Of a stretch of DNA of 64,000 bases, positions 29,584-40,100 are shown in pieces. The notes beneath the pieces were generated by a model, which was not told the DNA's origin, did not search any database, and saw only the letters and a list, made by a program, of their open reading frames with translations. The first letter of the stretch is position 1. Each line of letters begins with the position of its first letter. Position numbers and translations under genes: made by a program. This DNA is from Protula sp. h YS-2021 (lineage: Eukaryota; Annelida; Polychaeta; Sabellida; Serpulidae). The DNA is taken from contig OX457034.1 in NCBI GenBank assembly GCA_949752745.1, positions 7,090,904 to 7,154,903 of the forward strand. The letters are read 5' to 3'.

Positions 29584-30646
29584 ATGGAGACGTCTCGAAA
29601 AGCAACAACGGCTAGCAACATGGAAATTGATAGCCTGTTCAGCAATGAAACAGTGGCTTTTACAGATGCAGTTTTAACTGCAGAGGAGACTGCTGCCTTC
29701 CTAAGTACACTAGCAGAAGCTGAAAAAGCCTTGGAGGAAGCATTAGGGGCTCGTGTCTACAGTACAGCAAACTAGGCCTGAGGAAGCAATGCGAGATCCT
29801 GAGGGATCTTACTACCCGTTCTGGGTTGCAAATGCGCTTGTAAATGGTAGCGCCAAGCCACTTAGTACAAAGTTACAGGCGCATCTAGAGCATCTCGAGG
29901 AAGAAGTGGTCATGTCAAGCGATGACAACAACGACGGTGACGACGACGATGACAACGACGGCGATGACGACAATGACGACAACGACGACAACGACGATGA
30001 CGACAGCGACGACGATGACAAGCAGCTCAAATCTAAATTTGAATTGAGCAAAACTACTCCTGTTACTGAGGAAGACGTCACGCTGTTGAAACGAAGCTTT
30101 CAAGCAGTGATTCCTGTGATCGATTGCAACATTTTATGGCGTTTATGTGAAGAAGGCTTTTTCGATCAACACACATACATGTACTTAACGGAAGAAGTGA
30201 ACACTGTCATTCAGCTTATCTGCATGCTAGAAGGAAACATAGAGCATCTTCCCGCGTCAGAGAAACAGTTCTCCGAAGCCATGGCCCGACGTTTCGTTCA
30301 CCTTATTAGAAGTCTTCATGAGGAACTTTTTAAGACTTTATGTCTACCGGCGCCAAAATGTGTTGATGAGGATCGCGATTCTAAATGTGCAAAGGTCATG
30401 CTACATGGCTTCAAGTACCTTGAAGAACGTATTAAGGTGTATGATATGATGGCTTACCTCTATGAAAAAGGACATTTCACCATGCCAATGCTCTTTCAAT
30501 AGATAATTGGGAGTCGCAAACAAGGAGACTTTTTAGTGATCGTCATGAGACAATCTCTAACAGACGGTTTGCCAACAGCCTTTCTGGATGGTTTCAACGA
30601 GATCACTCCGCGATTTTGCAAACATCTCATGAAAACATACATGTAA
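29584..30646 (+). pseudogene. Tandem CARD/death-fold-like protein with Asp-rich linker (element B)
   Basis: The N-terminal part (29584-29760) is acidic and Ala-rich. A frameshift at about 29753-29775 leads into the main frame. It has a ~40-residue Asp/Asn linker (29925-30020), then two helical repeats of similar pattern. The first is LLKRSFQAVIPVIDCNILWR, LCEEGFF. The second is HGFKYLEERIKVYDMMAYLY, EKGHFT, RKQGDFLVIVMRQSL, GLPTAFLDGFNEI. The order of helices and the 'AF..F' ending resemble CARD domains. A TAG (30500-30502) falls inside the second repeat and the frame runs on to 30646. Interference with host death or innate signalling is an inference. Confidence 0.5.
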
Positions 30647-30652
30647 TGTCCA

Positions 30653-30660
30653 TATAAAAG
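30653..30660 (+). promoter_or_regulatory. TATA box before the zinc-ribbon gene (element B)
   Basis: TATAAAAG, 41 bases upstream of the ATG at 30701 and 7 bases after the death-fold gene's last stop. Confidence 0.5.
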
Positions 30661-30700
30661 GAGTGAGGTGTCAAGTGCAGTCATCATTCGACGTGCAGCC

Positions 30701-31321
30701 ATGAAGAAGACAAGCAGCTTTAAAATTAGTGCAAACTTAACCATTACTGTGGAGCATGGACAATTTGGGTTATTTATTCGAATCAAACGTGGAGAGAGAT
30801 GGCTTGCTTTATCACCATCCTTGTGGAAGATTGTGTGCCTGAACTTAACAAGATTACGCGACATTGGCTTCAAACTGTACTTAACGCAAACGAAGTGGCT
30901 TGAAGTCATTTCATACTTGGATATGCGCTATGTGAGTTTTGTGCAAACATCACTGTTTGAAGGGAAAGAATACAAGTATTACATCAACATGAATGATGGT
31001 GAATGGGAGACATTGCTTCAGGAGATGGATAGCATCAACTCAGCCTTATTGCCATGTACGGAATGTCATGGCAAGAAAACTCCTATCAAGCTGCAAAAGG
31101 ACAATCGGATAAAAGTGTCAAAGTTATCCAAGAAAAGACTGGCTGAAGTTCAATTGGAGAATATGGATGTGCAAAATCAACTTGGACTTACCTGTGAATA
31201 TTGTGGTGTTTACGGATATGCTGAGGATTATGATTGTCACTGCCACAAGTACAATTGCAAGTTGTGTGAACCAGACAACTTCTGCAACAAGTGCGGCTCA
31301 CTAACTGTTTCTGCGGAGTAA
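30701..31321 (+). CDS. PC4-like-pattern plus zinc-ribbon protein (element B)
   Basis: An intact 206-residue orthologue of 14297-14923. The N-terminal pattern domain (FIRIKRGERW, LSPSLWKIV, IGFKLYLTQTKWLEVISYL, YINMNDGEWETLLQEMD) is followed by LSKKRLAEVQLENM and a Cys/His cluster (CEYCGVYGY...CHCHKYNCKLCE...CNKCG). Every zinc-ligand candidate is conserved between the two elements, indicating past selection on this cluster. Confidence 0.65.
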   Translation: MKKTSSFKISANLTITVEHGQFGLFIRIKRGERWLALSPSLWKIVCLNLTRLRDIGFKLYLTQTKWLEVISYLDMRYVSFVQTSLFEGKEYKYYINMNDGEWETLLQEMDSINSALLPCTECHGKKTPIKLQKDNRIKVSKLSKKRLAEVQLENMDVQNQLGLTCEYCGVYGYAEDYDCHCHKYNCKLCEPDNFCNKCGSLTVSAE

Positions 31322-31383
31322 GACTGAGAGTCATTTGCTTACCAGCCGTCATAGTGTGCAGACGTTATATGGATATGTGAAAG

Positions 31384-31620
31384 ATGGATGCAGAAACGTG
31401 TTTCAAGGACAAGTATGTGGACTACATGATAAGTGAACTGGCACGTTTTGGATCTATTCAACAACAACTGCAGGACTTTGATATTTATTGGGAACTTGCT
31501 CATTCCACGTTGAACGTACCAAACTTACGCGAGGATTTCATCAAGGAGTTTGATGTGGAAGCAGCATATCACTTCGCTCGATTTGATCCAAGACTGTTTG
31601 ATGAAGTGAGAGAGTGTTAA
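31384..31620 (+). CDS. Unknown protein, family-2 paralogue, shortened (78 aa)
   Basis: Matches the first half of 13934-14272 (CFKDKYVDYMISELARFG; W near residue 36; FIKEFDVEAAYHFARFD). It lacks the acidic tail and appears shortened by internal loss. The function is unknown. Confidence 0.5.
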   Translation: MDAETCFKDKYVDYMISELARFGSIQQQLQDFDIYWELAHSTLNVPNLREDFIKEFDVEAAYHFARFDPRLFDEVREC

Positions 31621-31636
31621 TCTACATTGCAGTATA

Positions 31637-31909
31637 ATGGCAGACATTACATTGAGACAATATATTGTGCAAAAAACATATTGTGAAGAAATGTTATTAG
31701 CTGTAAAAAAGTTTGCATGTTTAGTATGTCCTGCTTGTCAAAATGAAGAGTGTTCAGAACATATGTGTCATTCTACATGTGTCTATACATATTGGAATGA
31801 AGCTAAATATTGCATTCATTTAGATAAAGTGTTAGATAATGCAGATCAACGTTGTGGAAAATATGGTGTAGATGCTATCACATTTGATGAGTTGGTTAAT
31901 ATACATTGA
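31637..31909 (+). CDS. Small Cys/His protein (element B, C-terminus altered)
   Basis: An orthologue of 12787-13119: ADITLRQYIVQKTYCEEML, CPACQNEECSEHMCHSTC, TYWNEAKYCIHLDKV, KYGVDAITFDEL. It reads through the position where A has a premature TAA. It then stops early after DEL because of a small deletion relative to A. Function unknown. Confidence 0.6.
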   Translation: MADITLRQYIVQKTYCEEMLLAVKKFACLVCPACQNEECSEHMCHSTCVYTYWNEAKYCIHLDKVLDNADQRCGKYGVDAITFDELVNIH

Positions 31910-32066
31910 AGATCAATGGACTCCAATTATTCACAACATTGTATCAATACTTGATTTGTAAGATATGTTGATAAAATAAAATTTAAGATGTGTTGATAAA
32001 ATGCAAGATATGTTGATAAAATAACATGCAAGATATGTTAACAAGTGTTGATCATTCAGTGTTAAC
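31910..32066. repeat. 'aagatatgttgataaaat' short repeats
   Basis: An A/T-rich spacer with four irregular copies. No NADAR remnant was seen here. Confidence 0.6.
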
Positions 32067-32547
32067 ATGTCGACGTTAGAAAGACTACTTAACCAATATT
32101 TACTTTAAACCTGGTCAACCCGGGGCTGTCATTACAAATTCTAACATTATTGATTTGTTGAAAGAAGCATTGGTTGCTATAAAAAGAAAAGAACGACGAG
32201 AACCACCACGTGGTTGGAAGCAGTTTATTGAGGAAATTGTAGACGGTAACATTCCAAAAACTGTTTTTGGCAAAAAGACAACTCGTGAAGATATTACAAA
32301 AGAGATACAACAACGTACAAAGGCTGTTTTCAGAAGGATGGGAAACTTTTCAACATGGATTAAAGAATTATGGTGTTGTTGTTGTAAAGAAAATGGAAAT
32401 AAAAATACTATTCCTGTAAAAATTAGGTGTGTTAGTGCTTGTTGTCAGGGAGAAGTAGTGGATACCAATGTAGATCATGTAGATAGCAATATAGACAACA
32501 ATGTAGACAGCAATGTAGAAAGTGAGGATGAAGAGTGTCAAACATGA
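32067..32547 (+). pseudogene. Deletion-junction gene: integrase N-terminus fused to unknown protein
   Basis: From the ATG at 32067 the sequence matches the integrase start of A (with one extra base), reaching IYFKPGQPGA at about 32127. It then passes directly into ITNSNIIDLLKEALVAIKRK, which in A lies in the gene at 10074-10621. The C-terminal part includes MGNFSTWIKELWCCCC and an acidic tail with repeated VDSN units. The whole integrase core, chromodomain, ATPase and two more genes (about 2.35 kb in A) are missing. Confidence 0.75.
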
Positions 32548-32601
32548 AGTAATGTATATACACATCTAGTCTATCTACATCACATAAACGATTTAGCTGT
32601 C

Positions 32602-33356
32602 ATGGAGTCAACAAGTTTTTACATTACTTTACCCAGCAATTCTAGTATGAACTATTATCCCAACAACAAGATTTCGAATTATCAAATTCGTATGCCTCGA
32701 ACCATCTATCTGAATGGAAAATATGAAGTGGCTTTAGCTGAAATTCAATATCCACATACACGGACAACCATGAGACATGGAATGGACTATTCTATTCAGT
32801 ATCGACAACAACCACTCATAGATTCTGTTCTTGACACAATCAATATTCCTTATGGTTACTACAGATCCATACAAGAGATATGTCATGCAGTCAAAAAAGA
32901 AGCGACTAATTCTATGAAAGATGACCTTAAAGAAGCTTTTCGGATAAAGTATGATAAAATTAGACGACGCTTTTTTCTATTTCTAAATTATGGCTTTGAA
33001 GTGTCATTCTCCGCTGGATTAGCTGAGATTTTAGGATTTATCCCAGATCAATAGTATCTGAAACGTGTACAGCTGAATATAAAGCTGATGTGAAACAGGG
33101 ATTTTATACACTTTATGTGTACTGTAGTATTTGTGAGCCACAAGTTGTTGGTGATTATTATGTTCCTTTGCTACGTTCTGTTGGAATACAAGGACATGAT
33201 GGAGATATTATCATGAAAAGTTATGGAGAACCTCATTATGTTCCGGTAAACACATCCAAATTTGACGTGATAGAAATGAATATTAAGGACGACACAGGTC
33301 ATAGTGTTCCATTTCAAACTGAAAAGGTGATCTGTAAGCTTCATTTTCGACCATAA
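32602..33356 (+). pseudogene. Penton-like minor capsid protein (element B), broken
   Basis: An orthologue of 9089-9850: SFYITLPSNSSMNYYPNN and GKYEVALAEIQYPHT are present. A TAG at 33052-33054 replaces the Trp codon of A and a one-base loss follows. The rest (VKQGFYTLYVYCSICEPQVV ... KVICKLHFRP) continues in another frame from about 33060. The stop is reached three codons earlier than in A. Confidence 0.82.
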
Positions 33357-33361
33357 GCATT

Positions 33362-33718
33362 ATGAAGGCATACACACACAATCCATCTATATATCGCAAC
33401 CATTTTCTTCGTCAGGTGGGTGGAGAATTACCAGGATTTAAAGGAGCGCGAATACAATATGGAGATGGTATTGGTTCAATACTGGGATCATTGGCTCGCA
33501 AAGCTATTCCACTGCTTAAGACAGGGGCTAAAATCGTTGCACCACATCTTAAAAAGGCTGCAAAAGATATCGCGAAAGATGTTACAGGTCGAGTAGCACA
33601 ACGTATGTTTGGTGGTGGGTTACGAGGACAAAAGAGAGCGAAACGAGCAAAACGTGTCAGAAGGCGAAAGGCAGCTAAACGGATAACATCAACAAAACAT
33701 AAGAAAGATATTTTTTAA
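33362..33718 (+). CDS. pX-like core/minor virion protein (element B), intact
   Basis: A 118-residue, strongly basic protein. N-terminus MKAYTHNPSIYRNHFL, then GGELPGFKGARIQYGDGIGS, amphipathic SLARKAIPLLKTGAKIVA, KKAAKDIAKDVTGRV, and a tail rich in Lys/Arg (KRAKRAKRVRRRKAAKRI). Likely roles are DNA condensation or membrane activity, by analogy with adenovirus pX-type proteins; the assignment is inferred. It is the intact reference for the broken copy at 8749-9092. Confidence 0.65.
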   Translation: MKAYTHNPSIYRNHFLRQVGGELPGFKGARIQYGDGIGSILGSLARKAIPLLKTGAKIVAPHLKKAAKDIAKDVTGRVAQRMFGGGLRGQKRAKRAKRVRRRKAAKRITSTKHKKDIF

Positions 33719-33720
33719 TC

Positions 33721-35089
33721 ATGTCTTAAATTCATAATCATTCTTGTGAATGTATTCTCCATTAGAATCGTTTCACATACCACCAACGCAAACTGCTGTA
33801 GAAAAAAGTCATAATGTAGACTACCAACCAATGACTACCATTAGAGAGGGTGCTCCAATAGAATTCTACATTCCTGCGAGTACAGAAGAATATCTAGATT
33901 TAAAGAACAGTAAACCCCATATTGTATGTCGCATTGTAAAGGCTGATGGAACACTGTGTTGTGTAGATGATAACGTGTCATGTATCAATGATTTGTTTAA
34001 TGGGTTATGGTCCAATATTGAATTATTTCTAAATGATTATTTGATATCACATAGTAACAATACCCATGGTTATACCAGCATCATATCTCATCTCATTCAT
34101 GACTCGGAAGAAAGTCTCCATTCTGAGCGCTCTATGCGTCTCATCTTTAAAGATACTGCCGGGTCAATGAATACTCATGAGGTGAAAAGAGCTAATCATG
34201 AAAGATATGTATCAGGTTTTCATGTAAATGTTGAAGGTGGTGATATAGCTGAAACAGGAAATAATGGTTTACATAATCGCTATTTGTATACACGTTTAAG
34301 CCGTGAGTTTAAGCTTACAGGTGGTTTAAGGGTAGATTTGTTTGAGCAGGATCGTTATCTTCCCAATGGTGTTAGTATGAAATTACGTTTACATAGACAA
34401 AAAGATGAATATGTATTAATGGCTGCAAATAATGGTTTTAAAGTAGAAGTGAGAGAAGCGTTTTTAACCATTCGCAAAGTGAGGGTTAGTCCAGGTATTC
34501 AGTTGGGACATGCAGATACATTGATGAAAAGTCCTGCTAAGTCTATTATTAATAGAAAAGAGTGTAAAGTTTTAGCTATTCCAACTGGATTTCAATCTTT
34601 TGTGAAAGATAGCATCTTTTTAGGCCAATTACCAAAACGTATTGTCATTGGAATGGTTCATAATGAATCCTTTGCTGGAACAGTATTGAGAAATCCATAC
34701 AATTTTGAACATTTTAATCTTAACTTTATGCAGCTTTACTCTGATGGTGAACCAGTCCTATCCAAACCTCTCAAGCTTGATATAAATCGAGGCAAATATC
34801 TTGATGCTTTTGAAACTCTTTACAAATCTTTTGATAGATTGGATGGTAGAAAAGTTCCATCCGAAAACGGGAAGATTGGCGTAGAGGTTATTCCTTATTT
34901 TCTTTTGACTTAACACCTGATTATGATGGTGCTGATTATTATGCCCTTATCAAACATGGGAATTTGAGACTAGAAATGAATTTTGCTGGTGCCTTGCAAA
35001 ATACAGTCAATGTTATAGTGTATGCTGAATTTGATAACATTGTTGAAATAAGTGCAAATCGTAGCATTCAATTCGACTACCAGTCATGA
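33721..35089 (+). pseudogene. Major capsid protein (element B), broken
   Basis: An orthologue of the capsid part of 6982-8745. A stop at codon 3 and a frameshift near 33765 damage the start. A long open stretch (33750-34913) carries IREGAPIEFYIPASTEEYLD and LRVDLFEQDRYLPNGVSMKL. Frame is lost near 34850 and resumes as YDGADYYALIKHGNLRLEMN to the TGA at 35087-35089. That TGA overlaps the protease ATG (35086) as ATGA, showing the two are separate genes here. Confidence 0.85.
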
Positions 35090-35518
35090 ACACGAAGCAG
35101 ATAGAAGCCATACTATCCCATGATGCCGCGACAAAAGACTTGTTTCAAGGTGTGTTTGCCATGGACCAGTTACCATCTTTACCATGCCTATGTCATCGAC
35201 ACAGACGATCATGATGAGACAGGAGAGCATTGGGTGGCAGTATATTATGACGAAGATCCTGCAGAATATTTTGACTCTTATGGACTTTTACCTATAGACA
35301 GTCGTTTGAATAAGTTTTTAAAGTTTAATTTCATTTATAATTCAGTTCCATTACAAACACCGATATCATCTACATGTGGATTTTATTGTATGTTTTATAT
35401 AATTCAAAGAGCTCGAGGACATAGTCCTTTTGAAATCATTGATGTATTAAGAAGAAGTGATGGTGATTTTGTTGTAAAGGATTTTGTATAAAGACATTAT
35501 AGACCATTATTTTATTGA
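35086..35518 (+). pseudogene. Adenain-type cysteine protease (element B), broken
   Basis: A stand-alone protease gene: TKDLFQGVFAMDQLPS, then after a frameshift near 35180 the catalytic His (GEHWVAVYYDEDPAEYFDSY) and nucleophile block (SSTCGFYCMFYI). A TAA at 35489-35491 cuts the last nine codons compared with A. Role: virion maturation protease of the adenovirus C5 family. Confidence 0.82.
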
Positions 35519-35564
35519 TGCTGTATTAGTGAAGTTGTTGGCAATTGTTAATTTTATTATTGTA

Positions 35565-35602
35565 AATAAACAAGACAGTTTTATACAACATTCTTTTTTA
35601 TT
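35565..35602. terminator. Convergent polyadenylation signals, element B
   Basis: AATAAA at 35565-35570 (plus strand) and TTTATT at 35597-35602 (AATAAA on the minus strand) between the converging gene clusters, as in element A. Confidence 0.6.
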
Positions 35603-35648
35603 GTGTTATATATTATTTACATTTTAACAATTATTTTACATTAAACTT

Positions 35649-35906
35649 TTATTTCACAAATACATTCAATACATCGATAAACAAATGCCATTCACACCAA
35701 TCTAAATTAATATATGTATCATAGACATTACACTCACGTTTGTAAATGCTATGAAAACTAGCATAACACTGTCCATTACCAAATTTTATTATTTTAACAT
35801 CTTCGTGTTCAGACAGTTTCAGTTCATATCCATGATCATTCATGTCAATGTCCATCACCATAACACACATGGGATGTGTCAGCTCAATGGACTTGGTGCC
35901 TCGCAT
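35649..35906 (-). CDS. Small PC4-like-pattern protein, paralogue 3 (element B)
   Basis: An orthologue of 6383-6625: HGYELKLSEHEDVKIIKF, CYASFHSIYKR, TYINLDWCEWHLFIDVL. The first in-frame ATG is 35906, with conserved codons lying before it as in A. Unknown function. Confidence 0.58.
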   Translation of the reverse strand: MRGTKSIELTHPMCVMVMDIDMNDHGYELKLSEHEDVKIIKFGNGQCYASFHSIYKRECNVYDTYINLDWCEWHLFIDVLNVFVK

Positions 35907-35931
35907 GAGCTGCACTCCTTCCTCTTTGAAT

Positions 35932-36273
35932 TCAAGCGTTAGGTTCTTTCCAATCCAATGCTTGCATCAGAGCGTACCATTCCACTGTGTTGAGGGTGAT
36001 GTAGTCGTAGCATTCTGTAAGCTCGTCATATTGACGAAATCGAACACACACATCTAGACAGTTCTCAGTCACACGCACTTCTAAATCCTCTGAGAGTATT
36101 AGGAGAAAGCCAGGTATCCTCAACTTCTCCAGATGGTCTTTCAACACAGATTGTTCGTCAGGTGATAGAATGATATACTTTCCAAAATGTCTTAGCACAA
36201 TGTCATCACAAAGGTTTCTCAGATATGAGAATCCATGTGTAATTGATTCATATTCTGATAAAAAGTCTTCCAT
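35932..36273 (-). CDS. Small PC4-like-pattern protein, paralogue 2 (element B)
   Basis: 113 residues, the same length as 6016-6357. Pattern: IPGFLLILSEDLEVRVTEN, VCVRF, YITLNTVEWYALMQALDW. It is intact. Confidence 0.62.
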   Translation of the reverse strand: MEDFLSEYESITHGFSYLRNLCDDIVLRHFGKYIILSPDEQSVLKDHLEKLRIPGFLLILSEDLEVRVTENCLDVCVRFRQYDELTECYDYITLNTVEWYALMQALDWKEPNA

Positions 36274-36327
36274 CTCGTTCAACAGTTAGATCACCTATGA
36301 GCTGTCTCCTTGTCTGCAAAGACGTTC

Positions 36328-36702
36328 TTATGCTCGCAAGATGGTGAAGAGTGGATGTTGTATAGCTTCTAGGAATCGTAAGACTGCGCGCAAATTCTTC
36401 ATATCAAAGTGAATCAAATCTATAAGTGAAGTATCTGGCACAACTCCCTTATAATCCTCTGGATAATCCTGTAAAAGATTTCTCCAGAATGTCACACGTA
36501 TGTTAGAATCATGTTCAGTCACCATCACTTCAACTTTATTTTCAAGTTTGCGTTTAAAGCCATGTTTAAGCGGTATGTTTTTAAAGTCTTTCCACACTTC
36601 AGGTTTAAACCGATAATCAAAACTTCTCCGAGAACCTAGTGTCACTTCATTCCTCTCATTTACAGTAAGGTAAGCACCACCGTTAAACATGAGTGCATTC
36701 AT
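36328..36702 (-). CDS. Small PC4-like-pattern protein, paralogue 1 (element B)
   Basis: 124 residues, the same length as 5623-5997: GAYLTVNERNEVTLGSRR, YRFKPEVWKDFKNIPL, KVEVMVTEHDSNIRVTF, IHFDMKNLRAVLRFLEAI. The helix Trp seen in A is Leu here. Intact frame. Confidence 0.62.
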   Translation of the reverse strand: MNALMFNGGAYLTVNERNEVTLGSRRSFDYRFKPEVWKDFKNIPLKHGFKRKLENKVEVMVTEHDSNIRVTFWRNLLQDYPEDYKGVVPDTSLIDLIHFDMKNLRAVLRFLEAIQHPLFTILRA

Positions 36703-36717
36703 GATGAGAATACCTTG

Positions 36718-37073
36718 TTATGAGCCGTCTTCTTGTCTTAAAAGCCTTTTATCCACTTCTTTCACTTGCTTCTTCAACATTTTCCATTCAGGTATTGTCA
36801 GCAAAATACCCTTTTTCGTAGGACGGTTTCTTCCAGTCCCCTCATCTCTGAGGTACTTGCGGATGTTAACCACTCCTTCATTGCTTTGTTTCATAATCTG
36901 GATATACTTTCAATTTCTGGAGAAAGCATTCCATCCCACGACTGTGGTGTTGGTACCGTCTCCACTTTCAATTTCTTGATGGTAGTGGTAGGATCTTCAA
37001 CTTTTAAGTCTTTAACTGTATCTGCAAGAGTATCCATATCAGTTTCAGATCTCTTACGACTTCTACGTTCCAT
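36718..37073 (-). pseudogene. PC4/p15-like ssDNA-binding protein (element B), frameshifted
   Basis: It begins MERRSRKRSETDMDTLADTV with a basic N-terminus. The frame is lost at about 36905, before the PC4 core. The core then reads on in another frame: IMKQSNEGVVNIRKYLRDE, KKGILLTIPEW and a Lys-rich helix to a TAA at 36718-36720. The core Trp codon is intact here, whereas A has TGA. Confidence 0.72.
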
Positions 37074-37128
37074 GTTAACGCTTCAATGTTCACACCTCAA
37101 ATAACTCTTACGTTGGAGGACCTCCCCT

Positions 37129-37136
37129 CTTTTATA
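37129..37136 (-). promoter_or_regulatory. TATA box overlapping the polB stop codon (element B)
   Basis: TATAAAAG on the minus strand covers the polB TAA (37132-37134), 56 bases before the PC4-like ATG. Confidence 0.58.
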
Positions 37137-40100
37137 CCACAGCCTTATAATGTCCATGAGCTAAGGTGGAATAGGCATCATCCAATACATATCACTTGTC
37201 GTCATATGGGGAGAGGGCTACCTTTCTCAATTTCTCCGAGAAAAGCTGGTGACTATGACTTCGAATAATGTGTCCTGTAGCCATTGTTTGAGTTTTCTTG
37301 AACAAACTGTCTCTATACTGCACATGTTTAATGCGTCTTTGACAAGCTTGAGTGATGCCTTTAGCTGTATGTTTTTCTTTCCCGCCACACAATAAACTGT
37401 ACATTTTCGGTCTGAGTCCAACAAACTCTTCAATAGGGATGCCTGCCGTCTCATCTTTCATTTTCCCAAGCACTTTTTTGTTCACGTTAGAATGTAGGAA
37501 GTGATCCGGCGGATAGTCACTTGTGTCGAACAAGTCAGCATCTTGCTGCATATCCTTGTAGAGATCTTCCTTTTCTATGTCGTATCATAGACTGTCGGTG
37601 TCGCTGAACAACAACTTGGCATTGCGATACTTGACCATGATGTAGTTGTAATGAAAGTTGAATATAAGCACTTTGTTGAGGTCGAGAATGGTGAAGCCAA
37701 CTTGAATGGGATTATCCAAAAGCAAATCCACTTTGCGCAAAATGTACACCGGTCAAATCTTCGTTGAAAATTTTGAATTTGTGGAAAGAAGGTTTGGCTA
37801 CAAGTTTCTTGAACCGCTTTTCCTTGTGAACCAGTTCAACATTGGTTCGCTTTCTTACATTTTCCATGGTTTTACCAAACACAGAGTTGTTCATCAGTTT
37901 GAAGAAGTCTTTCTCAAACGGGTTCCTGGCCAATTTTCTCTTTTCCTTGTTCAAGGTAATGTATTTTGCCAACCATTTGCTCTGTTCAAACATGATGGCG
38001 CGATGTACTTTAGAGACTTTCAACCCCAGTGAGACGTACTGTTGTAAATTCCTGTAATGAAGTACATATTTCTTCTTGTCAGACAAGTTAGGAATGAGCT
38101 TTTCACTGGGTTTGTCTTTCATGTTCAGATCTTTCCGCAGCTTCTGACTGTACTCTGACAATTCTCCAACTTTGACACATTTCCGTTCTGGAGCCACTGG
38201 GTAGTGATTATGATGATCATGCATTGAATTTGGGTATTCTAAATCCACTTCCAAAATGAATCCAATGTCATCATCTTCAGCTACATCCATGAAGTCGAGG
38301 GATTCTGGCTCGCTCACCCACGTAAATCCTCTTTGCGGCATGCTTTGTGACATGGCCCAGCCATACAAGTTGTTTGCGTCGAGGTACATCAGATAGTTGT
38401 TTGGTATCTCAGAATTGTAATCTGCTATGTAGGGATTATTTGCTTTTGCATACTTGTGTGTGATCACAGATATTCCTCCACGTATGCCTTGCTCAACCAT
38501 TTGGTACATGTCAATGTCATTGATCAATTCCAACTTCACCTTTGTCGCTTTTAACATTGCATCCCACGACAGTCCTGGTGCTGTATAGTAGTGAGCAGGA
38601 TCCAATTCATACGTGTTGAGGCACACTTGACGAAAATTTTCAAACACGTCAGCTAGTAATAACACATCTGATTTCAGGTAAAGGTCGTGGTATTCACCAA
38701 ATGTGGTACAGTTGAATGTATCCCACACCTTCTGCGCATGCGCATAATCCTCATCGCTAATGTCCTCTTCGCTAAGCTGACTATAAAACTTGTCCTTTGA
38801 TGGTAGCTGTGTTTCAGCAAACTTGGATGGTTCGTCCACGTAATCGTAGGGGTACACTCCCTTTCTCAGCAACAAATCTTGTTGGTCACTACCGTGAATG
38901 TGAGAGGTCATGTTGAAGAAGTTATCTTTCCCTTCTGCTGCAAGGTTGGATACCAACTTCTGTAGAGAGGTACTCATGAACTGAAACCTGTCTGTAAATT
39001 TCAGATCGCTCATGGTGAATGCAATATATTTCTCATTGGTGTTGGGAATGACTGTAATCGTTTCACCTTTGAATTTCCCAATTTCCTCCATGATTAGGTG
39101 ACTGTCATAGCCTCGAAAATTGTGGAAAATGATAAAAGAATCTTTATCCTCTTGTTTATCCTTTCTAAGTCGGAATTGTAAGTTGCATTCACTATGTGCA
39201 GCTCCACGATATTTGCTATTGATGTGGTCATGATCTCTCACACGATCTGCTCCTAGAGGTTCATGACAAATGTAGCAATCAACATCGTACTTAAAATTCT
39301 CTTTGTCTTCACGAGTCATCACCATTTCCTTTGGCTGCTCTAAACCACGTACAATACGATCACGTTCATTCATCATATGGTCTAAAAAGACTTTCACAGC
39401 ATTGTCTCCTCGATACATGACTGGTGCACGTGTGTCGTACTGGCTCACAACCACATAGACAAAGCTGTTTGAACGATGATGTTGATACTTGTCCCCTTCT
39501 TCATGCTTTTGCGTGAAACATTCAAAGTCGGCATAAATCACAAAAGGTGTTCGCTGTTGTTTAGCTACATTCTTGAACTTGATGAAGGGTTCCTTGGGAA
39601 ATGATAAACGTTGCACTCCCTTCTTGTCACACACTTCCCGATGTTTATCTAAAAGATCTTGCCGTACAAACCCGTGAAGAGAGTTGAAACAATAAAAATA
39701 TGCGCACTTATGCTTTGATCGATAACACATAAGTCTGCTAAAATTCTTGATGAGGCAGTAATGCCTCGTCTTGTCATTGCTATTCAGAAGTAAGTTGATT
39801 TCTCTCACACTGACGTTTCGACTAAGTTGTATTGGAACAACTACATCTTGTTCATATCCAAACACGTTGATGGCTACATCGTTCTCCTTTTCATACTTTG
39901 GAATGTCAGTAATTGGTGTCGGAAATGTCATACCTTCCACCTTTAATTCCTTCTCAAATGGTTTGTAATGAGTCACGCGATTTGGGTTGCCGTCATGAGG
40001 GTGAAGGTAAGCCAATACTGACCATAAGAAACACTTGTTGTCATCATTCTTAATGTTTATCACATCCTTTGTTTTCTTCACTTTCTTCGGTAGTGGAATA

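Noticed and set aside
29812..30103. Ser/Leu- and Val-rich frames antisense to the death-fold-like gene
   Set aside because: Shadow of the Asp/Asn codon run on the opposite strand.
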